This document shows positions 45,263-55,120 of a DNA stretch of 64,000 nucleotides, in pieces. Position 1 is the stretch's first letter; each line of letters begins with the position of its first letter. The stretch lies in NCBI RefSeq assembly GCF_038502225.1, contig NC_091312.1, positions 33,779,523 to 33,843,522 on the forward strand. The letters are read 5' to 3'. A program made the translations under genes and the position numbers. Below the pieces are notes generated by a model, which saw only the letters and a list, made by a program, of their open reading frames with translations, ran no database searches and was not told the DNA's origin. Origin of the DNA: Cherax quadricarinatus. Its lineage: Eukaryota > Arthropoda > Malacostraca > Decapoda > Parastacidae.

Positions 45263-46030
45263 CAGGCACCAACAACAACAACACTATCTAGGCACCAACA
45301 ACAACAACACTATCTAGGCACCAACAACAACAACACTATCTAGGCACCAACAACAACAACACTATCTAGGCACCAACAACAACAACGCCATCTCGGCATC
45401 AACAACAACAACACTATCTAGGCACCAACAACAACAACGCCATCTCGGCATCAACAACAACAACGCCATCTCGGCATCAACAACAACAACACTATCTAGG
45501 CATCAACAACAACAACACTATCTAGGCATCAACAACAACAACACTATCTAGGCACCAACAACAACAACACTATCTAGGCACCAACAACAACAACAACACT
45601 ATCTAGGCACCAACAACAACAACGCCATCTCGGCATCAACAACAACACTATCTAGGCACCAACAACAACAACACTATCTAGGCACCAACAACAACAACGC
45701 CATCTCGGCATCAACAACAAAAACACTATCTAGGCATCAACAACAACAACGCCATCTAGGCACCACCAACAACAACAACGCCATCAAGGCACCAACAACA
45801 ACAACGCCATCAAGGCACCAACAACAACAACGCCATTTAGGCACCAACAACAACGCCATTTAGGCACCAACAACAACGCCATTTAGGCACCAACAACAAC
45901 GCCATTTAGGCACCAACAACAACGCCATCTAGGCACAAACAACAACGCCATCTAGGTACCACCAACAACGCCATCTAGGCACCAACAACAATGCCATATA
46001 AGCACCAACAACCTCCTCTAGGCACTAACA
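45263..46030. repeat. CAA-rich minisatellite, part 3
   Basis: Units of AACACTATCTAGGCACC plus (AAC)n, changing to GCCATCTCGGCATC and then GCCATTTAGGCACC variants toward the right. More homogeneous than part 1. Confidence 0.95.
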
Positions 46031-46392
46031 ACTCTGACGTCCTGACTGAGTGCTCCGGACATGAACAAGAGGACGGAAGTCATGTAAATATAGCAATGAA
46101 CACAGACAATACATTATATCTTGCACCGGAAAGTGGGCATAGTGGTGTAGGTTTGACCGAAAAGTGGGTGTGGTGAAATGGGTGTGACTGAAAAGTGGGT
46201 GTGGTGGTACAGTAATGAGTGTGGTGGAGAAGTGAATGTGATTTAAAGGACCCCAATGGAAATAAGTCACTCTGACTTTTTGGGGTTGTCCTAGGTTCTC
46301 TACACATGCTGCTATGTATGATAATCTATGTAACTGTATTTGTGTGTACCTGAATAAGCTAACTTATTGGAAGTGAGTGTGGTGAAGTGATG
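46031..46392. other. Spacer with GTGG-rich repeats
   Basis: 46137-46235 has four to five loose repeats of GTGACTGAAAAGTGGGTGTGG type. No gene. Confidence 0.6.
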
Positions 46393-47275
46393 GAGTGTGG
46401 TGGGAGAGCTGTGAGGGTGAGAGAGCTGTGAGGGTGAGAGAGCTGTGAGGGTGAGAGAGCTGTGAGGGTGAGAGAGCTGTGAGGGTGAGAGAGCTGTGAG
46501 GGTGAGAGAGCTGTGAGGGTGAGAGAGCTGTGAGGGTGAGAGAGCTGTGAGGGTGAGAGAGCTGTGAGGGTGAGAGAGCTGTGAGGGTGAGAGAGCTGTG
46601 AGGGTGAGAGAGCTGTGAGGGTGAGAGAGCTGTGAGGGTGAGAGAGCTGTGAGGGTGAGAGAGCTGTGAGGGTGGGAGAGCTGTGAGGGTGAGAGAGCTG
46701 TGAGGGTGAGAGAACTGTGAGGGTGAGAGAGCTGTGAGGGTGAGAGAACTGTGAGGGTGAGAGAACTGTGAGGGTGAGAGAGCTGTGAGGGTGAGAGAGC
46801 TGTGAGGGTGAGAGAACTGTGAGGGTGAGAGAGCTGTGAGGGTGAGAGAGCTGTGAGGGTGAGAGAACTGTGAGGGTGAGAGAGCTGTGAGGGTGAGAGA
46901 ACTGTGAGGGTGAGAGAGCTGTGAGGGTGAGAGAACTGTGAGGGTGAGAGAGCTGTGAGGGTGAGAGAACTGTGAGGGTGAGAGAGCTGTGAGGGTGAGA
47001 GAACTGTGAGGGTGAGAGAGCTGTGAGGGTGAGAGAACTGTGAGGGTGAGAGAGCTGTGAGGGTGAGAGAACTGTGAGGGTGAGAGAGCTGTGAGGGTGA
47101 GAGAACTGTGAGGGTGAGAGAGCTGTGAGGGTGAGAGAACTGTGAGGGTGAGAGAGCTGTGAGGGTGAGAGAACTGTGAGGGTGAGAGAGCTGTGAGGGT
47201 GAGAGAACTGTGAGGGTGAGAGAGCTGTGAGGGTGAGAGAACTGTGAGGGTGAGAGAACTGTGAGGGTGAGAGAG
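46393..47275. repeat. 18-bp minisatellite with alternating variants
   Basis: About 49 units of GTGAGGGTGAGAGAGCTG. From about 46860 to 47240 the units alternate strictly between GAGCTG and GAACTG, making a 36-bp higher-order unit; left of 46700 only GAGCTG units occur. Two minus frames are open (Ser/Leu/Thr/His/Pro repeats) because the unit has no stop and 18 is divisible by three. Confidence 0.97.
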
Positions 47276-47429
47276 CTAGTGGGAGAAAACTCAGCACATT
47301 GTCTTAAGGAAAGTGTAATAAACAAATCACAAAGCTTTTGTCTTTCGTACACTGATTAACCTCACATAAAATCATTCAAGGTTCAATTCTGACAAAAATT
47401 TCATAACTTGGAAGCATGTATGTGTATTT
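47276..47429. other. Short spacer
   Basis: AT-rich unique sequence between the minisatellite and a family B LINE copy. Nothing is recognised. Confidence 0.5.
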
Positions 47430-48165
47430 CTTATCTACCTACCTGGAGGGTATTCCGGGATCACCGCCCCCGCGGCCCCGTCAGTGACCGGGCCTGATCA
47501 ATTAAGCTGTTACTGCTGGCCGCGCGTAGTCCAACGTACGAGCCACAGCCCGGCTGATCCGGCACTGACTTTACGTATCTGTCCAGCTCCCTCTTGAAGA
47601 TAACCAAGGGTCTACTGGTAATTCCCCTTATGCCTGGTGGGAGGATGTAGAACAGTCTTGGGCCCCGGACACTTACTGTGTTTCTCTTAGTGTACTAATG
47701 GCGCCCCTACTTTACATTAGGGGTTTGTTGCACCGTCTGCTTAGTGATCTGTGTATGCAGATTTGGGACCAATCCCTCTAGGATTTTCCAGGTGTAGATT
47801 GTGATGCAGCTCTCTCGTCTGCGCTCCAGTGAGTACAAGTCAAGTGCTTCCAAGCGTTCCCAATAGTTAAGGTGTTTGACGGGACTTATATGTGCAGTAA
47901 AGGTTCTCTGTACATTGTCTATATCTGCAGTTTCACCTGTCTTGAATGGGGATGTTAATGTACAACAATATTCTTAGAGAGAACAAGTGATTTAAAAGGG
48001 ATCATTAGCTTGGCATTTCTGGTTTTGAACGTTCTCATTATCCATCTTATCATTTTCCTCGGAGATGTGATAGTGGCTCTGTGATCCTTGAAGGTGAGAT
48101 CCTCCGACGTTACCACTCCCAGGTCCTTCATATTACTTTTCCGCTCTACTGTGTGATTATGACAA
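47430..48165 (-). pseudogene. LINE family B copy 2, minus strand
   Basis: The 3' end is at 47440 (ACCTGGAGGGTATTCC on the plus strand) and similarity to copy 1 runs to about 48160, covering the RT C-terminal part only. The reading frames are heavily disrupted. 5'-truncated at about 48165, next to unrelated sequence. Confidence 0.82.
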
Positions 48166-48685
48166 CATACTGGGAATATTAATAAATCTTACATTTCTGC
48201 TGGCGAACACACAAGCTGGACTCCTAGTATTAAACCAACCGGAACTGTCATATCATAGATGGAACAATATTTCTGACATAGAATATGAAGATAGATGAAA
48301 TTAGATAACACACAAATGAATATACCAAACGATAACCTTTGTTTTGGCTCCATGGAAGGCACCTCCAGAGTTGACTGAGCCAGGCTCGGCCGACAATAGT
48401 AACTGACCGAAAACGCCAAAAGTCACATCTCTGGAAGCCACCTCTGGATCCGAAAGCCACCTCCAATAATACTTCCATTATCCAAGGACACGCGGGGTCA
48501 TCCTTCGGAGACACCAGAGGGCCGCCCAGCACCCCTTCCCATTTCATAACAGCACCACCGAGGTTCACGTTACAACAGGGTGGCAGTGATCTCTCTTTTG
48601 CCTGAGATCTAATTTTCACAAGGGAAAAATGCTCACAGTGAGAGACCGAATGGAGAGAGGGGGAAAAGGGATGTTTATATTATAT
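48166..48685. other. Unassigned DNA with one minus frame
   Basis: A 123-codon minus frame (48248-48619) has no recognised domain. It contains GGAGGTGGC-type near-repeats (48435-48475) and I see no coding signal. It is probably intergenic or an unrecognised element. Confidence 0.4.
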
Positions 48686-48689
48686 TCGA

Positions 48690-48770
48690 TCTAATGAAGG
48701 AGACAAGAAGTCTTATTCCTTGGATCAAGAGCCCCTTCCCCTGAAGGGGCTACACACATATACAGTGCCT
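48690..48770 (+). mobile_element. Short dispersed repeat, truncated copy
   Basis: TCTAATGAAGG..., then CTTGGATCAAGAGCCCCTTC and CCTGAAGGGG match only the right end of the SINE-like family. It sits just left of copy 3. Confidence 0.5.
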
Positions 48771-48810
48771 ATCAGAGCGTAGGAATACACTTAACTCTCA
48801 TCTATTATAA

Positions 48811-48965
48811 TAATGAAGGGGAGCGCTAAATCCGCTGGGATTATACAGCGTCTGGGGGAGGGGTATGGGAGGTATTCAAGCTCAATTCGGGGAACTAGAG
48901 CACAGATCCAATTCCCTAGATCAAGAGCCCCTCACAGGGATCAAGGAACCTACCTGAGGGGTCAA
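48811..48965 (+). mobile_element. Short dispersed repeat (SINE-like), copy 3
   Basis: TTATAATAATGAAGGGGAGC, GCGCTAAATCCGCTGGG, ATTATACAGCG, GGAGGTATTCAAGCTCAATT, AGAGCACAGATCCAATTCCC and GGAACCTACCTGAGGGG. Block order and spacing equal copy 1, with roughly four bases in five identical by eye. Confidence 0.78.
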
Positions 48966-49509
48966 CTCATCAAAAAAGGTCTCACTTAGTGAAAGGTGAG
49001 ACACTCATTTTACTATGAAAACTTAAACTGTTAAGTAATTATCCTAAACCGTGTTTAAGATGTGTGCAATAATGAAAGAATATCTGTTTGCACTTATTTA
49101 TATATGTTATACTGGGCAGTGTAGCCCCCGTGTGGATAATTTCATCCTCTGAGCACTGACGCAACAACCAGTAAGAGAAACTAAACCAAACTCGCTACAT
49201 TCAGTGTATATACAACGAGATGTTCTGTCTTAGCGTATTATATACCCTGATTTAACTTAGTCTTTAGCATTTACAATAAGCTTCATAATAGTATACATGT
49301 ATATTGTAGTCTTTAGGCCTCACACCGAACTGATGAAAGCAAAGATACAATATATTTAATAAGGTAATGATGCTAAAGATTTTGAAGCCTAAAACTGTTA
49401 AAGTCAAAATTCGCCAAACCATTGTTAATCTTCCTTGCCATTATGTACTCATAATAAAAAATCTAAATGTCTTTGGAATGTTAGTGCTATTGTGAGGCGA
49501 GCGGATGTA
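48966..49509. other. Unassigned AT-rich DNA
   Basis: No open frame or repeat is recognised in about 540 bases. Confidence 0.55.
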
Positions 49510-50187
49510 TGAAGCATCAGTCTACCCGGTTGTCGTTCCGTGAGTCAACGCCCCAGCGGCCCAGTCCTTGACCTGGCCTCCCGGTGGATCAGGATCTGAT
49601 CAACCAGGCTGATACTGTTGTTACAGTTTGGCTTATCGCGCATTGATTTTAGGTATCTGTCCACGTCCCTCTTGAAGGCAGCTAGTGGTCTATCGGTAAT
49701 TTCCCTTATGCATGGTAAGAGGCTGTTGAAGAGTTTTGGGCTCCGGATATTCATTGTGTTTTCTCTTAGTATACTCATGGCACTCTTGCTTTTCATTGGG
49801 AGTATGCTGCACCGTCTGCCTCGTGATCTGTGTGTGTGCAGATTTGGGACCAGTCCCTCTAGGATTTTCCAGGTGTAGTTTATGAAATACATTTTTCCCC
49901 TGCGTTACAGGGAGTACAGGTCAAGGAACTTCAAACGTTCCCAGTAATTAAAGTGTTTCACTGAATTCTAGAGCCGTGATTTCACCTGCCTTGAATAGAG
50001 CTATTAGTGTACAGCCTAGAGAGAACAAGTGACTTAAAAAGAATCGCTGGCATGGCATCCCTTATTTTGCAAGTTCCCAATTTTCATTATCCATCCTATC
50101 ATTTTACTGCAGATGTGATCGTGACACTGTTGTGATCCTTGAAGGTGAAATTCTCTGACATCAAAACTCCCAAGTCGTTCACATTAG
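49510..50187 (-). pseudogene. LINE family B copy 3, 3' half
   Basis: The minus strand encodes the RT C-terminus (YTWKILEGLVPNLHT, RGRRCSILPMKS, RSPKLFNSLLPC, DRPLAAFKRDVDRYL) in a 115-codon frame at 49545-49892, then the family 3' end. The upstream half continues at 55174-56441, beyond a 4.97-kb insertion. The two halves line up with copy 1 across the join. Confidence 0.88.
50175..50187. repeat. Target duplication, left
   Basis: TCGTTCACATTAG, repeated exactly at 55161-55173. The bases just outside the two copies differ. A single uninterrupted copy is present in the inverted LINE segment at 56490-56502. Confidence 0.92.
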
Positions 50188-50262
50188 CAACAAAAAGGCA
50201 CACTACCGTGACTGAAACGATGCACAAAAAAACCGCACACAGAAGAGAGGAGCTTACGACGA

Positions 50263-50293
50263 CGTTTCGGTCAGGCGTAGACCATTTACAAAG
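50263..50293 (-). ncRNA. Hammerhead-like motif 4 (left end)
   Basis: Minus strand: TTTGTAA, stem II GGTC and GACC, then GAAACGTCGTCG. It is the mirror partner of the motif at 55087-55120 and lies about 75 bases from the insertion edge. Confidence 0.45.
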
Positions 50294-50340
50294 TCACACT
50301 AACGAAAAGGAGAGCAGGAAGGGTATATAAAGGCAGGAAG

Positions 50341-50429
50341 TGATGGTGGTGGTGGTGGTGGTAGTAGTGGTAGTAGTGGTGGTGGTAGTAGTGGTAGTAG
50401 TAGTGGTAGTAGTAGTGGTAGTAGTAGTG

Positions 50430-50481
<52 letters not shown>

Positions 50482-50482
50482 A
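50341..50482. repeat. (GTA/GTG)n microsatellite
   Basis: About 140 bases of GTA and GTG triplets, giving an all-Val plus frame artefact. Its mirror counterpart at 53179-53203 is much shorter. Confidence 0.97.
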
Positions 50483-50749
50483 GGTGGAAGGAAGTAGTAG
50501 TGGGGAGGTAGTAAGAGGAAGAGGAGCCAGTCAAATACTAAGAAAGAGGAGCACTGCAAGGGAGCTGGTGCCCACAGAGGGTAAGAGCAAGAACACAGGG
50601 GATGAGGGGAATAAATAAAGAAGGAACAAATACACAGGGCAGAAGAAAGACAACCCAAAGGAGAAAAAAAGGAAAGAGGAATAGGGAAGAGGGAGAAAAA
50701 GAAAAAGGAGGAATCAGGTTAAGTCACGGGTGTTCTAAAGTTTGGAACA

Positions 50750-51060
50750 TTTTACAATATAGTGGGAGAGGAAGACATCTACAGAGACGAAGCCACGACT
50801 AAGATTCATACAAGGAAAGTTGTGTATTAGGCAGGATTCAACCAGACGGCGAATGTTAAAGTTGGAAGTAGGGAAGACAGTTTTAGCAGAAGACCAGTCA
50901 ATAGGATGACTATGATCTCTGACGTGACAGAAGAGAGCATTGTTAGTGTCGGCAAGCCTAACACTACTTTTGTGCTCCCTAAGTCTATCAGAAAGATATC
51001 GACCAGTTTCTCCAAACTATTGAAGAGGACAGGAAGAACAAGAAATAGAGTAGACACCAG
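50750..51060 (-). pseudogene. Penelope-like GIY-YIG endonuclease, left copy (broken)
   Basis: In the correct minus frame the sequence reads GETGRYLSDRLREHK, then ADTNNALFCHVRDHSHPIDW and RRLVES, the GIY-YIG nuclease of Penelope-like elements with its Arg and Glu blocks. A stop lies just before the GETGR block and other frames here are shadows. It would follow the RT domain in the intact element and cut target DNA. Confidence 0.8.
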
Positions 51061-51267
51061 GAACATCTGTAGAGGGAAGAGATGTATGAACGAGATTAGT
51101 ACGAAGAGTGTTAGTCTGGCAAAAAGTAAGTTTGATGTCTAAGGAAAGGAGAGAGTTGGTGAAATTAGAAAGACCGGAAATGTAGGGAAGGCAGAGGACA
51201 GAAGAGTTCCCAGAAGTAGAGAGTTTGGGAGAGAAGAAATTACGTTTAGCACGTGAGAAGGCAGAGT

Positions 51268-52122
51268 CTATGAAATGGGAAGGGTAGCCAAGTGGGGAAA
51301 ATGAATTATGAAGAGTGGAAATTTCTGAGGATCACAAATGCGGAGGGCACGGAGAAAGAGGGAGATAACAACACTTTTCTTGACAGAGGAAACATGATAA
51401 GAAAAGTAGTGAATGTACATGCCACTGTGCGTAGGTTTGCGGTAAACAGAAAAGGCAAAACCTGTATCTGAGGCGTGGACATGAACATCAAGGAAAGGAA
51501 GCAAGGAGTTAGATTCCCATTCAGCTTTAAACTTAATGGAAGGGGCAAGATTATTAAGAGCATCAAGAAATGGTTCGAAGAGACTAGAGTCGTGAGGCCA
51601 CAGAGCAAAGATGTCATTTACATAGCGGAGCCAGAGTCTAAGTCGCACATTGATGGTAGGAAGAAGAACAGTCTCGAAGTATTGCATATATAGATTAGCA
51701 AGGACAGGAGAGAGAGGAGAGCCCATAGCAACACCGAAGGTTTGAGAATAATATTTCCCTTGGAAGGAAAAGGAATTAGAGTCCACACAGAGGCGGATAA
51801 GATCAAGAAAGACATCAGTAGGTATAGGGAGATGAAGAAACCCTTCACTGACCTTCTCTCTAAGAAAATCAAGGACATCATCAAGAGGGACATTGGTGAA
51901 GAGGGACTAAGCATCTTACAGGTCGGGAGAGAGCGAACCCGTTCAATGAAGTCTTGAGAGTGGCGGGCAGGAGAAAAAGTACCAAGAAAGGGAGTGAGGG
52001 TTTTGGCCAGCCAAGAAGCAAGAGAATAAGAGACAGAACCTCTAGAGGATATGATAGGACGTAGAGGAATATCAGGTTTATGGGTTTTGGGAAGGCCATA
52101 GAAATAGGGCAGAGAGAGAGAG
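51268..52122 (-). pseudogene. Penelope-like reverse transcriptase, left copy (broken)
   Basis: The minus strand starts at LPYFYGLPKTHKPDIPLRP and RHSQDFIERVRSL (frame 51618-52142). A stop and frame change follow near 51910, then SFTNVPLDD-type sequence. The frame 51268-51786 has FGVAMGSPLSPVLANLYM, LRYVNDIFALW (the catalytic YVDD motif reads YVND, so the first Asp is lost) and LPFLDVHV, YRKPTHSGMYIHYFS. These are RT motifs of the Penelope-like class, which lacks LTR and APE-type machinery. The 5' part is truncated at 52122. Confidence 0.87.
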
Positions 52123-52470
52123 ATGGCCTTCCCAAAACCCATAAACCTGATATTCCTCTACGTCCTATCATATCCTCTAGAGGTTCTGTCTCTTATTCTC
52201 TTGCTTCTTGGCTGGTCAAAACCCTCACTCCATTTCTTGAAACAGGTTTTGCCTTTTCCGTTTACCGCAAACCTACGCACAGTGGCATGTACATTCACTA
52301 CTTTTCTTATCATGTTTCCTCTGTCAAGAAAAGTGTTCTTATCTCCCTCTTCCTCCGTGCTCTCCGCATTTGTGATCCTCAGTTCCTTCAGTCAGAAATT
52401 TCCACTCTTCATAATTCATTTTCCCGTCTTGGCTACCCTTTCCATTTCATAGACTGTGCCTTTTCACGTG
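52123..52470 (+). pseudogene. Penelope-like RT, right copy with internal deletion
   Basis: The plus strand repeats the start of the left copy (GLPKTHKPDIPLRP, ISSRGSVSYSLASWL). It then jumps at about 52242 from TLTPFLE to TGFAFSVYRKPTHS, skipping about 540 bp that hold the active site. The right copy is therefore catalytically dead and derives from an element very close in sequence to the left copy. Confidence 0.85.
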
Positions 52471-52614
52471 CCTTTTCTTCTGTCCTCTGCCTTCACTACA
52501 TTTCCGGTCTTTCTAATTTCACCAACTCTCTCCTTTCCTTAGACATCAAACTTACTTTCTGCCAGACTAACACTCTTTGCACTAATCTCGTTCATACCTC
52601 TCCTCCCTCTACAG

Positions 52615-52971
52615 ATGCTCTTGGTGTCTACTGTTTCTTGTTCCTCCTGTCCTCTTCAATACTTTGGAGAAACTGGCCGATCTCTTTCTGACAGACTTAG
52701 GAAGCACAAAGGTAGTGTTAAGCATGCCGACACTAACAATGCTCTTTTCTTTTTCTATCACGTCAGAGATCACAGTCATCCTATTGACTGGTCTTCTGCT
52801 AAAACTGTCTTCCCTACTTGCAACTTTCACAGTCGCCGTCTGGTTGAATCCTCCCTAATACACAACTTTCCTTGTATGAATCTTAGTCGTGGCTTCGTCT
52901 CTGTAGATGCCTTCCTTTCCCACGACATTGTAAAATGCTCCAAACTTCAGAACACCCGTGACCTAACCTGA
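52615..52971 (+). pseudogene. Penelope-like GIY-YIG endonuclease, right copy
   Basis: A 118-codon frame: SCSSCPLQYFGETGRSLSDR, LRKHKGSVKHADTNNALF, HVRDHSHPIDWSSAKTV and SRRLVESSLIHNFPCMN. This is the GIY-YIG nuclease domain in good condition; two extra codons (FF) precede YHV relative to the left copy. It lacks a continuous link to the deleted RT upstream. The frame ends in NTRDLT before the microsatellite. Confidence 0.82.
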
Positions 52972-53178
52972 TTCTTCCTTTTTCTCCCTCTTCACTCTTT
53001 CCCTTGTGTGTTTGCCCTGTGAATTTGTTCCTTCTTTATTTGTTTATTCCTCTCCCCCTCGGTGTTCTTTGTCTTACCCTCTGTGGGCACCAGCTCCCTT
53101 GCAGTGCTCCTCTTTCTTAGTATTTGACTGGCTCCTCCTCCTCTTACTACCTCCCCACTACTACTTCCTTCCACCTCC

Positions 53179-53203
53179 ACTACTACTACTACTACTACTA
53201 CCA
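53179..53203. repeat. (CTA)n microsatellite
   Basis: About eight ACT/CTA triplets, the right-copy counterpart of 50341-50482. Confidence 0.9.
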
Positions 53204-54129
53204 CCTCCTGCCTATATATACCCTTCCTGCTCCCCAGTGTGTAGTCACAGTAGCTCCTACTCTCGACATCACAGTCTCCCTACCATTCCCGTTGGGGAGG
53301 GGAACCTCTACCTGTTCGACGATATTCGCACATCCACTAAACTATCACTGCCGCTATAAGAACCTGCCTACATCTTAAATTCACAGCGATCCACTCACTC
53401 AAGGACTCCTTTATTGTCGTCTGCACCGACGACAATGAAGCAGCTAAACTTATGGACGACACTGCAATGAATACGTTGGGAGACCGACAATTCAACACAT
53501 CACCATTTCCTTCCATGCTGGCGAAACGTTCAGTTTTTGTTAAACAATTGGATAAGATAATCACATCCTTATCAACGGATGAACTGAAGATCTCTATCGA
53601 AGAACAGAACACCTGGGCCTCTGTAGGCACCATCACACTAATTCCCAATGCCTCATCTATGATCAAAATCACCTTTTCTAACATAGATATGGCTACCCAA
53701 GCGCTCTCTAATGGACTAGCCACATAGAACCTGAACGTTTCGTCCATGTCTCTCCCTGTTGGAACTGTTACTCTTATCAACACTCAACCAAGAACTGTCC
53801 CATTAATGACAAAAAGTTCTGTTCTACCTGTGGAAAAGAAGGTCATGACTTCAAAGCTGCACCACCACCAATGCCACTCCAACATGTCTTAACTGCAAGG
53901 GTACTCATCATACCCTTGCAGCTAAATGCCCACTACGAAAAGAAGTAATGTCGAAAAAAAATAAAGAAGAAACCAAGAAGAATAGCCACAAATCGCCGAC
54001 ATATGCTGCCATTTCAAAACTCCAGTCGGACCACCAGAATTCTACAAGCCACAAGGCATTCATCTCTATCTCTGAACTTCTCCAGGCTGAGGGACTGACA
54101 ACCTCAAATTCTACGACTTCAAGGGTGAT

Positions 54130-54260
54130 GGACTGATTACATCGTCTTCACATCTCTACTGCTCCCGCCTACTTTCTGTACTCGACTGAAGAAGCCTATT
54201 GTGTAGGCGAAACGTTTCGGAATAAAGTTGCCTAAATGTTGCCTATGTGTCTTATCTACC
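54130..54260 (+). mobile_element. Short Penelope-type tail inside LINE ORF1
   Basis: Non-coding insert carrying CTACTGCTCCCGCC..., the hammerhead-like motif, then AATAAAGTTGCCTAAATG and TGTGTCTTATC. The ORF1 frame is lost across it. Target duplications were not resolved. Confidence 0.6.
54186..54214 (+). ncRNA. Hammerhead-like motif 5
   Basis: CTGAAGA fits the CUGANGA core exactly. Stem II GCCTA pairs with TAGGC around a TTGTG loop. GAAA follows, then a very short CG/CG stem III with TTT loop. The expected cleavage triplet (NUH) after stem III is not evident, so self-cleavage is uncertain. Confidence 0.55.
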
Positions 54261-55086
54261 AAATCCCTTTCTGCACTCCCTGACGCTGCTCCCTCTAAGG
54301 TGCTGTATTGCATGATGTATGCACACCTTGCAAATGCAGCAAACCCAAGCACATTCAACACTACAATTAACGAACTATTCCGTAAATAACTATTCCGTCT
54401 TAGCATGCCGTCATTCAACTTTCCTGACTCGCCTACATCACAGAACTACCTCAAGATTATCCCACACATCGTTAACTTCACATCAATTTCAGGCCCAAGT
54501 CCTGACTCTGCCACAAAAAACACTCCTGAACCAACCCCAATGACCACTACCACCTCTCAACAACCACCAACAACCAGCCAGACCGCAAATACTCTAGACT
54601 CCCAGCCTCCTCTCGACACAATCACAGTAGAAACAATTGAACAAGAATTTTCTGACGAATCCGCCGACGAAGCAGATAGCGACGATCCCAGCACACCTTC
54701 TTGGAAAACCATATTTTCTACACCTCTCCCTCGAATGCTGACACCATGACCTGCTCTGAACTCTACAAAGGCCTCGGTGATGGAACAGTCAAGTATGCCT
54801 GAGAATCACCTCTTCACTTCACACTCAGGCAAGTTCTTGAGTTCATCAAGCCTCAAGACTCGAGACCTCACCTACCACCAGACTGTTGCATACACAGCTT
54901 GCTCTCTTCCCGTTTTTTCTCCAAGTCTGTCCCACGATCGCCTTAGCTGCTTTGTCAAGCCCTGGCTCTATTTCTACGACTAAGAACACTCCTCTCCAGC
55001 GCTATTCTTCGTTTGTCCCGTCTTCCCCGCTCATTCCATTAGGATCTTACCTGCACTTGCTCGTTCGTTCCTTTTCGTTAGTGTCA

Positions 55087-55120
55087 CTTTGTAAATGGTC
55101 CAAGTCGGACCGAAACGTCG
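55087..55120 (+). ncRNA. Hammerhead-like motif 6 (right end)
   Basis: TTTGTAA, stem II GGTCC and GGACC around AAGTC, then GAAACGTCGTCG. It mirrors motif 4 across the inverted dimer. Stem II differs from motif 4 but keeps pairing. Confidence 0.45.

Larger units (their letters stand above)
53237..55066 (+). pseudogene. LINE ORF1 (gag-like, CCHC knuckles) inserted in Penelope-like copy
   Basis: Frame 53452-53727 (SVFVKQLDKIITSLSTDEL, VGTITLIPN, IKITFSNIDMATQAL) is the RNA-recognition-like part of a gag-type LINE ORF1. After a frameshift come zinc-knuckle Cys/His patterns (CWNCYSYQHSTKNC, CSTCGKEGHDFK, CLNCKGTHH-like) and KKNSHKSPTYAAISKL. A hammerhead-bearing insert (about 54130-54260) splits it. 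The rest (LYKGLGDGTVKY near 54760) is acidic and Pro/Thr-rich. Similar ORF1 proteins belong to Jockey/I-type LINEs. No ORF2 follows, which is odd for a target-primed insertion. Confidence 0.7.

Noticed and set aside
46312..47352. A 346-codon Ser/Leu/His/Pro repeat protein on the minus strand
   Set aside because: 18-bp minisatellite without stops; two phases are open at once.
48248..48619. A 123-codon minus frame as a gene
   Set aside because: No recognised motif and no continuation. Its location between LINE and short-repeat copies makes chance or an unrecognised element more likely.
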